Positions 43,921 to 53,538 of a stretch of 64,000 nt of DNA are shown one piece after another. Below the pieces are notes generated by a model, which saw only the letters and a list, made by a program, of their open reading frames with translations, was not told the origin of the DNA and did not search any database. The DNA is from FEN-1219 sp963728995. GTDB lineage: Bacteria > Pseudomonadota > Gammaproteobacteria > Steroidobacterales > Rariloculaceae. The stretch covers positions 186,001 through 250,000 of the forward strand of contig CAVSMD010000006.1 in NCBI GenBank assembly GCA_963728995.1, given 5' to 3'. Made by a program: the position numbers and the translations under genes. Numbering within the stretch: the first letter of the stretch is position 1; every line of letters starts with the position of its first letter.

Positions 43921-44793
43921 ATGAAACGAGCCCATCACTGGCCGATACGCCGAGGCTTCTCGGCGGGCATCCGTGTCTTCGCCGTGCTCGTGGCGCTGGT
44001 GCTCGTGCATGGCGAGACGGCTGCGCAGGACGACTGGGCCAAGAAGTGGCGCGAGTACCCGAGCTTCGAAGGCGCGGACGCCGCCGCGCCGGTACCCCAG
44101 GATTGGAACGTGCCGGCAGAGTTCACGGTGGGCCGCCTCATGTACCCGGGCGGGCGGTTCGGCTTCGGCGGCGACTGGCGCCAGGGCGGCACGAGCTGGA
44201 CCGACGACTATCCGCGCGGCGACCGCACGTTCGTCACGATGCTGCGGCGCTTCACGCGAATGCACGTCCGCGGCGTCGAGCAGCCGATCAATCTCGATGA
44301 AGACGACGACGTCTACTACTGGCCGTTCATGGTCGTGGGACTCGCCCAGGCCTGGCAGCTGACCGACTCGCAGGCCGCGAAGCTGCGGGAGTACCTGCTG
44401 CGCGGTGGGTTTCTGTTCTGCGACAGCTTCTTCGGCGAGCGTAACTGGGCCACCTTCGAGGAAAGCTTGAAGCGCGTTTTCCCGGACCGGCCGATCATCG
44501 ATATGAGCGACGACCATCCGATCTTCCACACGGTGTTCGATCTGCCGGAAATGACCAAGGTGCAGATTCCGAACGCGAACTCGATCGGCTGGGGCGGGCG
44601 AGGCGGCATGCGCGGGACACCGCGCTGGCGCGGTGTCGAGGACGAGAATGGCCGGCTCATGGTGCTGATCGCCTACAACAACGACGTCATGGACGGCTGG
44701 CAGTGGGCCGACGATCCGCGGTATCCCGGCGACAAGGCGAACCTCGCGCTGCGGCTCGGCGTCAATGTCGCGATGTACGCGATGACGCACTAG
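43921..44793 (+). CDS. Secreted DUF4159 domain protein
   Basis: A 290-residue protein with a signal peptide (IRVFAVLVALVLVHGETAAQ). The DUF4159 domain begins FTVGRLMYPGGRFGFGGDWRQ and ends LMVLIAYNNDVMDGWQWA; LREYLLRGGFLFCDSFFG is another marker. The fold is a flavodoxin/GATase-like alpha/beta sandwich related to ThuA-type trehalose-utilisation proteins, of unknown activity in the periplasm. It starts 36 bases after the SDR stop on the same strand. Confidence 0.85.
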   Translation: MKRAHHWPIRRGFSAGIRVFAVLVALVLVHGETAAQDDWAKKWREYPSFEGADAAAPVPQDWNVPAEFTVGRLMYPGGRFGFGGDWRQGGTSWTDDYPRGDRTFVTMLRRFTRMHVRGVEQPINLDEDDDVYYWPFMVVGLAQAWQLTDSQAAKLREYLLRGGFLFCDSFFGERNWATFEESLKRVFPDRPIIDMSDDHPIFHTVFDLPEMTKVQIPNANSIGWGGRGGMRGTPRWRGVEDENGRLMVLIAYNNDVMDGWQWADDPRYPGDKANLALRLGVNVAMYAMTH

Positions 44794-44958
44794 CCCGGTG
44801 CGCCCGGCAACGGGCAATGCAGACGGATGGCTAAAGCGGCGCAGCGCGCCGCGGCCCTGGCGGCCGCGCCGCCCGGCGCGGCGAACTGGGAATGCTCCGC
44901 CCAGTGAGTGCAGAATAGGGGCATCGCACCGCTTCAAATGCTCGATGGGGGAATGACA

Positions 44959-46302
44959 ATGTTGACTCGACCGCTTTCACTGACCGCCATGCTGTTGCCG
45001 ATCGCGGCGTTCGCGCTTCTGCCCGGCCAGGCCGGCGCGCAGTCGAAATGGCAGAACGACGCGCCCGGGGTCGTGCACCGTATCGACGTCGGCAAGCTGC
45101 CGGCGCCGTTTGCCACGCCGTCGGCCAGGGAATTTCCCCAGATCGTGCCGAAGCCGGATGCGGCGCAGCTGAAGCTGCCGCCGGGCTTCAAGATCGACGT
45201 GTTCACGCGCGACGTCGATGGGCCGCGCATCATGCGGGTCGCGCCGAACGGCGACATCTTCGTCGCCGAGACGCAGCAAGGCCGCGTGAAGGTGCTGCAC
45301 CCGTCGGCCGACGGCATGAGCGCTGCGAGCTCGGACGTGTTCGTGAGCGGTCTGACGCGACCGTTCGGTATCCAGTTCTATCCGGCGGGCGCCGAGCCGC
45401 AGTGGGTCTACATCAGCGAGATGAATCGCGTGATGCGCTACCCGTACAAGGCGGGCGACACGAAGCCGAGCGGCCAGCCCGAGACCGTCGTCGAGCAGCT
45501 CGCCGGCACGACGGGCGGCCACTACACGCGTGATCTCGTGTTTTCGCCGGACGGCAAGAAGATGTACGTCGCCGTGGGCTCGCTGTCGAACGTGGCGGAG
45601 GACCTGCCGAAGAAGTCGGCGGCCGAGATCAAGAGCTGGGAGGCCGAGCACGGGCTCGGTGCAGCCTGGGGCATGGAGGAGAATCGTGCCGACGTGCTCG
45701 TGTTCGACGTCGGCTCGAACAAGCCGGGCAAGCCGTTCGCCACGGGCATTCGCAATTGCGTCGGCCTCGCGATTCAACCGGGCAACGGCAATGTGTGGTG
45801 CACCGTGAACGAGCGTGACGCGCTCGGCGACAACCTGGTGCCCGACTACTCCACGCACGTGCGTGAGGGCGGCTTCTACGGGTGGCCCTGGTATTACATG
45901 GGCGATCACGAAGATCCGCGACACGCCGGCGAGCGCCCGGACTTGAAAGGCAAGACGATCACGCCGGATGTGCCCTACGAGGCGCACTCGGCCGCGGTGG
46001 GCTTCGCGTTCTACACGGCCACGTCTGGACGCTCGGCCTTCCCGGCCGAGTATGTCGGCGACGCGTTCGCCGTGTTCCATGGCTCGTGGAATCGCGCAGA
46101 CCGCACGGGCCACAAGATCGTGCGCGTGCCGATGAAGAATGGCGCGCCGACCGGCGAGTACGTCGACTTTCTCGTCGGGTTCATCACGGCGGACGGCAAG
46201 CCCTGGGCGCGTCCGGCCAGCGTGACGGTCGCGAGCGACGGCGCGTTGCTGATGGCCGATGACGACGGCGACGTGATCTACCGGATCTCGTACGCCAAGT
46301 GA
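44959..46302 (+). CDS. Secreted sorbosone dehydrogenase-like PQQ beta-propeller protein
   Basis: A 447-residue protein. Of two close ATGs, 44959 has better spacing to GGGGGA. Signal peptide ends AGAQ. The propeller region shows KLPPGFKIDVFTRDVDGPRI, RVAPNGDIFVAETQQGRVKV, GLTRPFGIQFYPAGAEPQWV, YTRDLVFSPDGKKMYVAVGS and GWPWYYMG. These are the marks of the L-sorbosone/soluble PQQ-glucose dehydrogenase family, which oxidises sugars or aldehydes with PQQ. No PQQ biosynthesis gene is in view. Confidence 0.85.
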   Translation: MLTRPLSLTAMLLPIAAFALLPGQAGAQSKWQNDAPGVVHRIDVGKLPAPFATPSAREFPQIVPKPDAAQLKLPPGFKIDVFTRDVDGPRIMRVAPNGDIFVAETQQGRVKVLHPSADGMSAASSDVFVSGLTRPFGIQFYPAGAEPQWVYISEMNRVMRYPYKAGDTKPSGQPETVVEQLAGTTGGHYTRDLVFSPDGKKMYVAVGSLSNVAEDLPKKSAAEIKSWEAEHGLGAAWGMEENRADVLVFDVGSNKPGKPFATGIRNCVGLAIQPGNGNVWCTVNERDALGDNLVPDYSTHVREGGFYGWPWYYMGDHEDPRHAGERPDLKGKTITPDVPYEAHSAAVGFAFYTATSGRSAFPAEYVGDAFAVFHGSWNRADRTGHKIVRVPMKNGAPTGEYVDFLVGFITADGKPWARPASVTVASDGALLMADDDGDVIYRISYAK

Positions 46303-46312
46303 CCTGAGACCT

Positions 46313-47773
46313 TCAGCGGCCGGTCGCCGGCGAGCGACCGGCCGCTTCGAGCACTTTCTGCCAGGAATCGACGCCGCCGTGCACGTGTGCGACGCGCTCC
46401 ACGTCGAGCTTCAGGCGTTCGACGTTAGCGACGAGATTCGTCGTGAAGGGGCTCGGCTCCGGTAGCGGCGCGGCGCCGGGGCGCGGCGCGAACGCGTCGG
46501 CCTGAATCAGCAGCTTCTCTCGTGGCACGTAGGCCACCAGCAATCCCTCGGCGTGCAGGTTGCCCCGCAGCAGATGCAGCTCGAGGGTCATCGAGCCGTC
46601 GCTCAACACGTGCTTGTCTTTGATCGCCTCGATGATCGGTGCGCGCGGCATCTGCGCGAGTCGATCCGGATTCAGCGTGTGCGGATTCGGGAAGATTTCC
46701 CGCTCGTAATAGCGCGCGTGCGACACGTGCGTGATGATCGGGATGCCTTCCGCGACGTAGGCGCGGAGGCCGCCCGAATGATCCGAGTGGTGATGCGTGT
46801 TGACTAGATATTTGATCGGCTTGTTCGGCAGCAACGCGTGTGCCGCGGCGATCGTCGCGAGCGAGCGGGCATCGTTCGTCGGCGCCTCGATGATGACGAC
46901 GTAATCGCGGAACTCCACGAGCAGGCTTTGCGGCGCGCCGAGGTTCAGGAACCAGACGCCGTCGCCGATCTTCTCCGTCTCGACCGCCGCCGCGGCGGGC
47001 GCGCCGCCGGGCGCCGCGCCGCGGACCTCGAGCGCTGCGGCGCTGTTCGGCTCGGCGTCGGCCACGACGATGTCGAGGATCGGCTGGCCGCCCTGACGCT
47101 GCACGATATGCCGCGGCAGCTTTACGCCGCCGAAAGCCCGATAATCGGTGTAGGTCGCCTCGAGCGGCGTATCGCCCGTGAAGCCGCCGTCGATCGTCGT
47201 GGCCACGCGCTCCACGAGATTGTTCGCGTCCAGCGTCCCCGTGATCACGTATTTGCCGAAAGCCGTGAACGACACCGCTGTCTTCCCGCCGCGCTGCGCC
47301 GCGATCTTTGCGTTGCCACTCGCCATTGCGCCCTTCAGGAAGCCGTGCGGTGTCAGCCAGATGTTCACGGCACCGATCTCGGTGCGGCCGTCGGCCGTCT
47401 GGGTCTGGTGGATGTCGCCGGGGATCGGCCGGATGCTGCCCTGGCCCGTCGCGGGGTTGAAGGGCCCCGCGCCGCCGCCGCGCGGCGGACGTTGGTCATC
47501 GACGCGCACGATCTCCTGGCGCATGGCCGGCACCGTGTAGTTGACGAGGGCGACGTACTGCTTGACCGTGAACTGCGGCCAGGGTCCGCCGGGCGTGTAC
47601 GCCTGGCCGAGCGAATTGTTCGAGCCGGTGCCCGTGTAGCGCAGCGACTGCAGGGTCGCGGTGCCCATGGCTGTCGCCGCGGCGTTCAAGGCCGCTGTGG
47701 CGTCCTGCGCTTCGCCGGTGCACGGCAGCAGTGCCGCTGCGACCAGCGCGAGCCCGAAGCTACGTGCGCTCAT
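46313..47773 (-). CDS. Secreted metallo-beta-lactamase-fold hydrolase, long form
   Basis: A 486-residue protein with a signal peptide (LALVAAALLPCTGEAQ). Residues about 20-280 form a beta-rich domain of LolA-like character (TATLQSLRYTGTGSNNSLGQ and FTAFGKYVITGTLD). The MBL domain follows with the zinc motif NTHHHSDHSGG and later RGNLHAEGLLVAYVP and HVHGGVDSW. Members act on lactones, esters or beta-lactam-like bonds; here the fused N-terminal domain suggests a surface substrate. It is convergent with the sorbosone-type gene. Confidence 0.83.
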   Translation of the reverse strand: MSARSFGLALVAAALLPCTGEAQDATAALNAAATAMGTATLQSLRYTGTGSNNSLGQAYTPGGPWPQFTVKQYVALVNYTVPAMRQEIVRVDDQRPPRGGGAGPFNPATGQGSIRPIPGDIHQTQTADGRTEIGAVNIWLTPHGFLKGAMASGNAKIAAQRGGKTAVSFTAFGKYVITGTLDANNLVERVATTIDGGFTGDTPLEATYTDYRAFGGVKLPRHIVQRQGGQPILDIVVADAEPNSAAALEVRGAAPGGAPAAAAVETEKIGDGVWFLNLGAPQSLLVEFRDYVVIIEAPTNDARSLATIAAAHALLPNKPIKYLVNTHHHSDHSGGLRAYVAEGIPIITHVSHARYYEREIFPNPHTLNPDRLAQMPRAPIIEAIKDKHVLSDGSMTLELHLLRGNLHAEGLLVAYVPREKLLIQADAFAPRPGAAPLPEPSPFTTNLVANVERLKLDVERVAHVHGGVDSWQKVLEAAGRSPATGR

Positions 47774-47984
47774 GTGGCTCCCCCCGCCCGACGAGCTTAC
47801 GCCCGCAAGCGTACGCGGCCGCGGGCCTGGGCGTCGAGAGGCGGTCGACGATTCGCGGGCCTGCGCGCGTGCCGCGGCCGCGGCGTTTCCCGTCGAGCGG
47901 ACTAGCGGTATGCTGGCTGCCAAGGACATGCGGGCGCTCGGTCGGCCACGGCGGCGTCCGCCGGCTCATCTCGAGGGGAAGGTC

Positions 47985-48404
47985 ATGCGGAACAAAACCA
48001 TTGCGGCGTTGTGTGGGCGAGCAGTATTGGGGCTGGCGCTAGGGATTGCCCTGCCGGCCGCGGCGCACCACTCGTTCTCGGCCGTCTACGATCTCAAGCA
48101 ACCGGTGACGGTCAAGGGCACGATCGTGAAGGTGCGCCTCACGAATCCGCATTCCTGGTTCTACATCGACGTGAAAGACGATGCGGGCGAAGTCGAGCAC
48201 TGGGCGTTCGAGGCCGGCACGCCGAGCGGCATGATCCGCAATGGCTACAAGGCGAGCGTCATCAAGACCGGCGACGAGGTGACGGTCACGGGCTTTCACG
48301 CCAAGGACCCGGCGCAGAACATGGGCATGCTGCGCCAGTTGACGACGGCCGACGGCACCGTGTTCGGCCTCTTCGGACCGCAGGAATCGCCCGCCGCGAA
48401 GTGA
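47985..48404 (+). CDS. DUF6152 family secreted protein (copy 1)
   Basis: A 139-residue protein. GAGGGGAAGG precedes ATG 47985. Signal peptide ALGIALPAAAHHSFSAVYD includes the family marker HHSFSA at the cleavage site. The small OB-like domain reads VTVKGTIVKVRLTNPHSWFY, then GDEVTVTGFHAKDPAQNMG. DUF6152 proteins are periplasmic and of unknown function; the HHSF N-terminus could bind copper, but this is conjecture. A second copy is encoded at 49703-50113. Confidence 0.87.
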   Translation: MRNKTIAALCGRAVLGLALGIALPAAAHHSFSAVYDLKQPVTVKGTIVKVRLTNPHSWFYIDVKDDAGEVEHWAFEAGTPSGMIRNGYKASVIKTGDEVTVTGFHAKDPAQNMGMLRQLTTADGTVFGLFGPQESPAAK

Positions 48405-48427
48405 CGGCGGGTCGGGTGGGGGAATCA

Positions 48428-49207
48428 ATGCACACGCATCTTTCAAGGTTCTGCGCGGTGGCGCTGCTGTTGCTGACGCCGTTCGCGTTCTCGGCCGCTC
48501 AGACGGGTGAGAAGACGCCCGGCGCCGGCCCCGTGCCGCGGCTGGCGGACGGCCATCCCGATCTGTCGGGCGTGTGGTGGGGCGGCGGCGACGTCGGCAG
48601 CCGGACCTTGCGGCTCGGGCCGCGCAATCCGGATGCGCCCACGTACACGAGCCTCTACAAGCCGTCGGCCGCCGCGGCGGCGGGCAAATTGAGCGACAAG
48701 GACGACCCGACGCTGAAATGCGCGCCCGTGGCGTTCGGCACGTTGAACGTGCGGCTGTGGAACGTCGGCGCCGTCGGTCAAATCGTCGCGACGCCGAAGA
48801 TGGTGGTGCTGCTGTCCGAGACGTTCCACGATTATCAGCTCGTGCCGACCGACGGTAGACCGCATCGCGACGATCAGCCACCCACCTATCGCGGCGACGC
48901 CGTCGGTCATTGGGACGGCGACACGTTCGTCGTCGACGTCACGAACTTCACGGACGATACTTGGATGTTCGCCGAGGGCCGAGTCTCGGTGCATTCCGAT
49001 GCCTTGCACATCGTGGAGCGCTACCGGCGCGTGGACGCCAACACGCTCGAGATCGAGGCCATGGTCGAGGACCCGAACGTGCTGACCGGCCCGTGGAAGG
49101 TGCCGACGCAGACGCTACAGCTCGCCCCGTTCGACGCGATTCTGTCGCTGAACTGCGCGTCGGACGAAGCCGATGCGATGATTCAGAGCGCGAGCCAGAA
49201 GCAATAG
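48428..49207 (+). CDS. Secreted hypothetical protein (HPDLSGVW type)
   Basis: A 259-residue protein with signal peptide (VALLLLTPFAFSAAQ). The motif RLADGHPDLSGVWWGGG is shared by many secreted soil-bacterial proteins often placed next to DUF6152 genes, as here. GHWDGDTFVVDVTNFTDDTW and VVERYRR-like stretches form a beta-rich second half. Cys pairs may form disulphides. The biochemical role is unknown. It starts 24 bases after the DUF6152 stop, so both are likely co-transcribed. Confidence 0.75.
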   Translation: MHTHLSRFCAVALLLLTPFAFSAAQTGEKTPGAGPVPRLADGHPDLSGVWWGGGDVGSRTLRLGPRNPDAPTYTSLYKPSAAAAAGKLSDKDDPTLKCAPVAFGTLNVRLWNVGAVGQIVATPKMVVLLSETFHDYQLVPTDGRPHRDDQPPTYRGDAVGHWDGDTFVVDVTNFTDDTWMFAEGRVSVHSDALHIVERYRRVDANTLEIEAMVEDPNVLTGPWKVPTQTLQLAPFDAILSLNCASDEADAMIQSASQKQ

Positions 49208-49365
49208 TTTCGGCACGTTCGTTCCGTCGACACGATCGGTCTTCGAGCCCGGCGTGATCGCGCCGGCGGTGCGCCGCACGATTCAGCTACACACCTGGCG
49301 CTTCTCGCGCAATCCGTGAAGGCGGCGCTCGACGGCGGGCTACGCCGAACGCACGAGGAAGGACG

Positions 49366-49662
49366 ATGAGCTATCCGGTTCTTTGCGTTTTCAACCTGAA
49401 AGAAGCGAGCCGCGACGACTTTCTGTACGCGTACGCCGATCTTGCGAAGCTCGGTATGAAAAGAGTCATCAAATCCGACGGCGGCAGCACGGTCACGCTG
49501 CCGCCGGCGACCGTCATGGGCACATTCAACGGCAAGAACGTCAACGACGTGCTCGGCGCCGTCGGCCACCAGGTCGCGGACATTTTCAAGGCGCGCGGCT
49601 ACCGCTCGGAGTTTGCGGTCTTCGTGGCGACGACGTGGGCGTGGGGTAACGGCGCGACGTGA
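49366..49662 (+). CDS. Small hypothetical protein
   Basis: A 98-residue soluble protein starting MSYPVLCVFNLKEASRDDFL after AGGAAGGACG, a good ribosome site. The middle (VTLPPATVMGTFNGKNVNDV) and FVATTWAWG at the end do not match a family I know. Composition and codon use are normal. Its placement between two secreted-protein genes gives no hint of function. Confidence 0.6.
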   Translation: MSYPVLCVFNLKEASRDDFLYAYADLAKLGMKRVIKSDGGSTVTLPPATVMGTFNGKNVNDVLGAVGHQVADIFKARGYRSEFAVFVATTWAWGNGAT

Positions 49663-49702
49663 GCGGCGACCGCGCGGGTGCGCGCGCAGTCGAGGCGAGC
49701 GC

Positions 49703-50113
49703 TCACTGATCCGCGCTGCTGCTGGATCCGGCGGAGCCCGTGAACAATTCCTTGCCGCCGGCCAGCGTCACGCTGCTCGCGTTCGCGACGTGCGGGTCGT
49801 TGCGTGCGCGCCATCCCTTCACGGTGACCGTATCGCCGACCTTCAATGAATTTCTCGTCCAGCCTTTCCGCATGAGCAGGTTCGGTGTCGTGAGCTCGAA
49901 GTTCCAGTTGGCCGTCGAGCCGTCGTCGCTCTTCACGTCGACGTAGAACCTAGCGTGCGGGTTCATCCACTCCACTTTGGAAACGATGCCGCTCACCTCG
50001 ATGGGCAGGTCGCGGCTGAATTCCGCAGAGAACGAATGGTGGCCGAAGGCCGTTCCGGCCACACCGAAACACCCGAGCGCGACAACGAGAAATGAGCATC
50101 GCTTACCGATCAT
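49703..50113 (-). CDS. DUF6152 family secreted protein (copy 2)
   Basis: A 136-residue protein with signal peptide ending TAFGHHSFSAEF, again with HHSFSA at the predicted cleavage site. The OB-like core reads IEVSGIVSKVEWMNPHARFY and GDTVTVKGWRARNDPHVANA. It diverges strongly from the copy at 47985-48404 but shares the WMNPHxxFY/NPHSWFY element. A Ser-rich C-terminal tail ends the protein. Its ATG has AAGG nearby. Confidence 0.82.
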   Translation of the reverse strand: MIGKRCSFLVVALGCFGVAGTAFGHHSFSAEFSRDLPIEVSGIVSKVEWMNPHARFYVDVKSDDGSTANWNFELTTPNLLMRKGWTRNSLKVGDTVTVKGWRARNDPHVANASSVTLAGGKELFTGSAGSSSSADQ

Positions 50114-50251
50114 CGTGCCTTTACGTCGCGTTGCCGGTGCTGCACGGCCTGCCGCGTACCGAACGACGTCCTCCATAGCGTATGTGGGTAGGGTAACCCG
50201 AGAAGGCGCGGTGTGCGTAACCGCCGGCCCGCGTGGGCCGCGGCGGCCTCG

Positions 50252-51382
50252 TCAGCGCACGAGCGCGAGCAGCACGCCCGCCGCGACCGCGCTGCCGATC
50301 ACGCCGGCCACGTTGGGTCCCATCGCGTGCATCAGGAGGTAGTTGGCCGGGTCGGTCTCGAGCCCGACCTTGTTCACCACGCGCGCGGACATCGGCACGG
50401 CCGATACGCCGGCGGCGCCGATCAACGGGTTGATCTTGCCGCCGGTCCACCGGCACATGAGCTTGCCCATCAGCACGCCGGCCGCGGTGCTCGTCGCGAA
50501 CGCGAACGCACCGAGCGCCAGGATGCCGAGTGTCTCCACGCGCAGGAACTGCGTGGCGTTCAGCTTCGAGCCGACCGCGAGCCCCAGGAAGATGGTGACG
50601 ATGTTGATCAGCTCGTTCTGCGCGGTCTTGCTCAAGCGGTCCACGACGCCGGATTCGCGTAGCAGGTTACCGAACATCAGCATGCCGATCAGGGGTGCGG
50701 CGTCGGGCAGGAACAGCACGGTCACGATCAGCACCGCCAGCGAGAAGAGGATGCGCTCGAGCCGCGATACGGGGCGCAGCTGCTGCATGACGATCGCGCG
50801 TTCGCGCTTGGTCGTGAGCGCCCGCATGATCGGCGGCTGGATGATCGGCACCAGCGCCATGTACGAATACGCCGACACGGCGATCGCGCCGAGCAGGTCG
50901 GGTGCGAGCCGCGAGGTGAGAAAGATGGCCGTCGGTCCATCGGCGCCGCCGATGATGCCGATCGACGCGGCGTCCGGCACGCTGAAGTCGAAGCCCGGGA
51001 CCCCGTTCAGCAGCAGCGCGCCGAGCAGCGTCAGGAAGATACCGAACTGCGCGGCCGCGCCCAGCAAGATCGTGACGGGATTCGCGATCAACGGGCCGAA
51101 GTCGGTCAACGCGCCCACGCCGAGAAAGATCAGCAACGGAAATACGCCGGTCTCGATACCGGCCTTCGTGATGAGCCCGAGCAAGCCCGCGGGGCCGGCC
51201 ATGTCGGCGACGGGGATATTCGCGAGGATCGCGCCGAAGCCGATCGGCACGAGCAGCAGCGGCTCGAAGCCGCGGCGAATCGCGAGATAGATCAGCAGGC
51301 CGCCGACGCCCATCATCAGCACCTGGCCGACCTGCAGGTTCGCGACGCCCGTCGCGTGCCACAGCTCGATTACGCTGTCCAT
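50252..51382 (-). CDS. oadB: Oxaloacetate decarboxylase, Na+-pump beta subunit
   Basis: A 376-residue polytopic membrane protein. IGFGAILANIPVADMAGPAG, GIETGVFPLLIFLGVGALTDFGPLIANP and the sodium-site signature GGADGPTAIFLTSRLAP are diagnostic for OadB/GcdB/MmdB. It decarboxylates carboxybiotin and exports sodium ions. It starts four bases after the alpha-subunit stop. The order on this strand is gamma, alpha, beta, a complete pump operon. The cell may use it for oxaloacetate turnover or sodium-gradient generation. Confidence 0.94.
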   Translation of the reverse strand: MDSVIELWHATGVANLQVGQVLMMGVGGLLIYLAIRRGFEPLLLVPIGFGAILANIPVADMAGPAGLLGLITKAGIETGVFPLLIFLGVGALTDFGPLIANPVTILLGAAAQFGIFLTLLGALLLNGVPGFDFSVPDAASIGIIGGADGPTAIFLTSRLAPDLLGAIAVSAYSYMALVPIIQPPIMRALTTKRERAIVMQQLRPVSRLERILFSLAVLIVTVLFLPDAAPLIGMLMFGNLLRESGVVDRLSKTAQNELINIVTIFLGLAVGSKLNATQFLRVETLGILALGAFAFATSTAAGVLMGKLMCRWTGGKINPLIGAAGVSAVPMSARVVNKVGLETDPANYLLMHAMGPNVAGVIGSAVAAGVLLALVR

Positions 51383-51386
51383 GCGG

Positions 51387-53215
51387 CTATGCCAGGTGCG
51401 CGAGCACGCGGCCGACCTCGACGACATCGCCCTGGCGAACGCCTATGTCGGCGACGACGCCTGCGCGCGGTGCGCGGACCTCGACTTCCATCTTCATGGC
51501 TTCGAGCACGAGCAGCACGTCGCCCGCCTGGACGGCCTGATCGACCGCTGCGAGCACGCGCAGCACGGTGCCGGCGAGCGGTGCTTTGACGCTCGCGGCG
51601 CCCTCCGGGGCTTCCTGCGCGCGCGCCGGGGTGACCGCCGGCATGCGCAGCGGTGGACGTGGTGGCGATCGACACCCGCGGCGCGACCCGATCGATCGCT
51701 CCGCCGCTCGCGACCTCGACGTCGTAGCTCTTGCCGTTGACCGTCACGACGTAGTGCTCTGCGTGTGCCGCTGCGGGCGGTGCGGGTGCGGCAAGCGCCT
51801 TCGGGGCCGGGGCCGGCGCTGCGGCGGGCTGGCTGCCCGGCGCCGGCTCGAACGCGCTCGCGTCGCCGCGGTGCTCGAGGAAGCGTAACCCTACGTCGGG
51901 AAACAGCGCGTACGTGAGCACGTCGTCCCGGCCACGATTTTCGAAGCCCTTTTGCTTGGCGAGCCCGGCGAGCTCGGCGCTGAGCTTCGCGAGCTCGGGC
52001 TTGATGAGATCCGCCGGGCGGACCGTGATCGGCTGCTGCGTCGCCGAGCACGCGGCGCTGCAGGTTCGCGTCGACGGGCATCGGCGTGGCGCCGTACTCG
52101 CCGCTCAGAATGCCGCGAGTCTCTTTCGTGACGTTCTTGTAGCGCTCGCCGAGCACCACGTTCATGACGGCCTGCGTGCCGACGATCTGCGACGTGGGCG
52201 TCACGAGCGGGATGTAACCGAGGTCCTGCCGAACGCGCGGAATCTCCTTCAGCACCTCGTCGAAAGCCGCAGAAGCGCCCTGGGCGCGGAGCTGGCTCTC
52301 CATGTTCGTCAGCATGCCGCCGGGCACCTGGGCGACGAGGATGCGTGCATCGACGCCTCTCAGGCTCCCCTCGAACTCGGCGTATTTCTTTCTCACGACG
52401 CGGAAGTACGCCGCGATTTCCTCGAGCTGCTTCAGATCGAGCCCGGGGTCGCGCTCCGTGCCCTCTAGGATTGCGACGACCGACTCCGTGGCGGAGTGGC
52501 CGTACGTTTTGCTCATCGAGGAGATCGCCGTGTCGAGCATGTCGATGCCGGCTTCGGCGGCCTTGATGTTCGTGACGTCGCTCATGCCCGTGGTCGCATG
52601 CGACTGCATCGCGATCGGAATGCGACACGTTTCCTTCAGCCGCGACACGAGCTCGAAGGCGACATAGGGGCGCAGTAACCCCGCCATGTCCTTGATGCAG
52701 ATCGAGTGGCAGCCCATGTCCTCGAGCCGCTTGCCCATGTCGACGTAGATGTCCACCGTGTGCACGGGGCTCACGGTGTACGAAATCGTCCCCTGGGCGT
52801 GCTTGCCCGTCTTGATCGTGGCGCGGATCGCCGTTTCGAGGTTACGCAGGTCGTTCAGCGCATCGAAGATGCGGAACACGTCGACGCCCGTGATCGCTGC
52901 GCGCTCGACGAACGCTTCGACGACGTCGTCGGCGTAGTGCCGGTAGCCGAGCAGGTTCTGGCCGCGCAGCAACATCTGCTGGCGCGTGTTCGGCATCGCG
53001 GCCTTGAGCTGGCGCAATCGGTCCCAGGGATCTTCGCCAAGATAACGAATGCAGGCGTCGAACGTGGCGCCGCCCCAGCTTTCCATCGACCAGAAGCCGA
53101 CCGCGTCGAGCTTGGCCGCGATCGGCAGCATGTCGTCGATGCGCAAGCGGGTCGCGAGCAGCGATTGATGCGCGTCGCGCAGCACGAGCTCGGTGATCAG
53201 CAGTGGGTTGGCCAT
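51387..53215 (-). CDS. oadA: Oxaloacetate decarboxylase alpha subunit (biotin-containing), two frameshifts
   Basis: About 609 residues. The carboxyltransferase domain begins ITELVLRDAHQSLLATRLRI and includes CIKDMAGLLRPYVA and PVHTVDIYVD. One indel near 52040 shifts the frame after RRVLGDA; the next frame reads QPITVRPADLIKPELAKLSA and onward. A second near 51655 lies in the Ala/Pro linker; the final frame holds the biotin domain with the attachment site LEAMKMEV and ends at 51387. All domains are present, so the shifts are probably errors rather than gene death. It moves the carboxyl group from oxaloacetate to biotin. Confidence 0.88.
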
Positions 53216-53222
53216 CGTCTTC

Positions 53223-53477
53223 CTATCGGCCCGCAGTGTGGTCGCGTCGATAGGCGGCCACGGCCGCGCCGATGACCGTGACGAGCTCGGTGTCCGGTGT
53301 GGGCTTGGTGCGGGTCGGAGCCTGAGGAAGCGGCAGCGCGGCGGTGCTCCGCGGGTCGACCCAACGACTGAATTTCGATACGCCGTGGACGACGAGCACG
53401 AGCACGGCCAGCAGCACGAACACGGTGCCCATCCCTGCGCCCATCAACACAAAGCCAGTTTCGAGCAGTTCCTTCAT
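53223..53477 (-). CDS. oadG: Oxaloacetate decarboxylase gamma subunit
   Basis: An 84-residue protein with one N-terminal helix (GMGTVFVLLAVLVLVVHGVS) and a Pro/Thr-rich stretch, then LVTVIGAAVAAYRRDH at the C-terminus, a standard OadG tail. It assembles alpha with beta in the inner membrane. It lies seven bases upstream of the alpha gene and heads the operon. Confidence 0.88.
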   Translation of the reverse strand: MKELLETGFVLMGAGMGTVFVLLAVLVLVVHGVSKFSRWVDPRSTAALPLPQAPTRTKPTPDTELVTVIGAAVAAYRRDHTAGR

Positions 53478-53538
53478 GTTCCAGGTGTGTGCAGCTGTGC
53501 GGCACCGCAGGCGCGGTGAGGGCGTCGCGTTTCGTGCT

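Noticed and set aside
44850..44868. CGCGGCC-N5-GGCCGCG hairpin after the DUF4159 gene
   Set aside because: It lies in very GC-rich sequence where such stems are common, and it has no U-tract.
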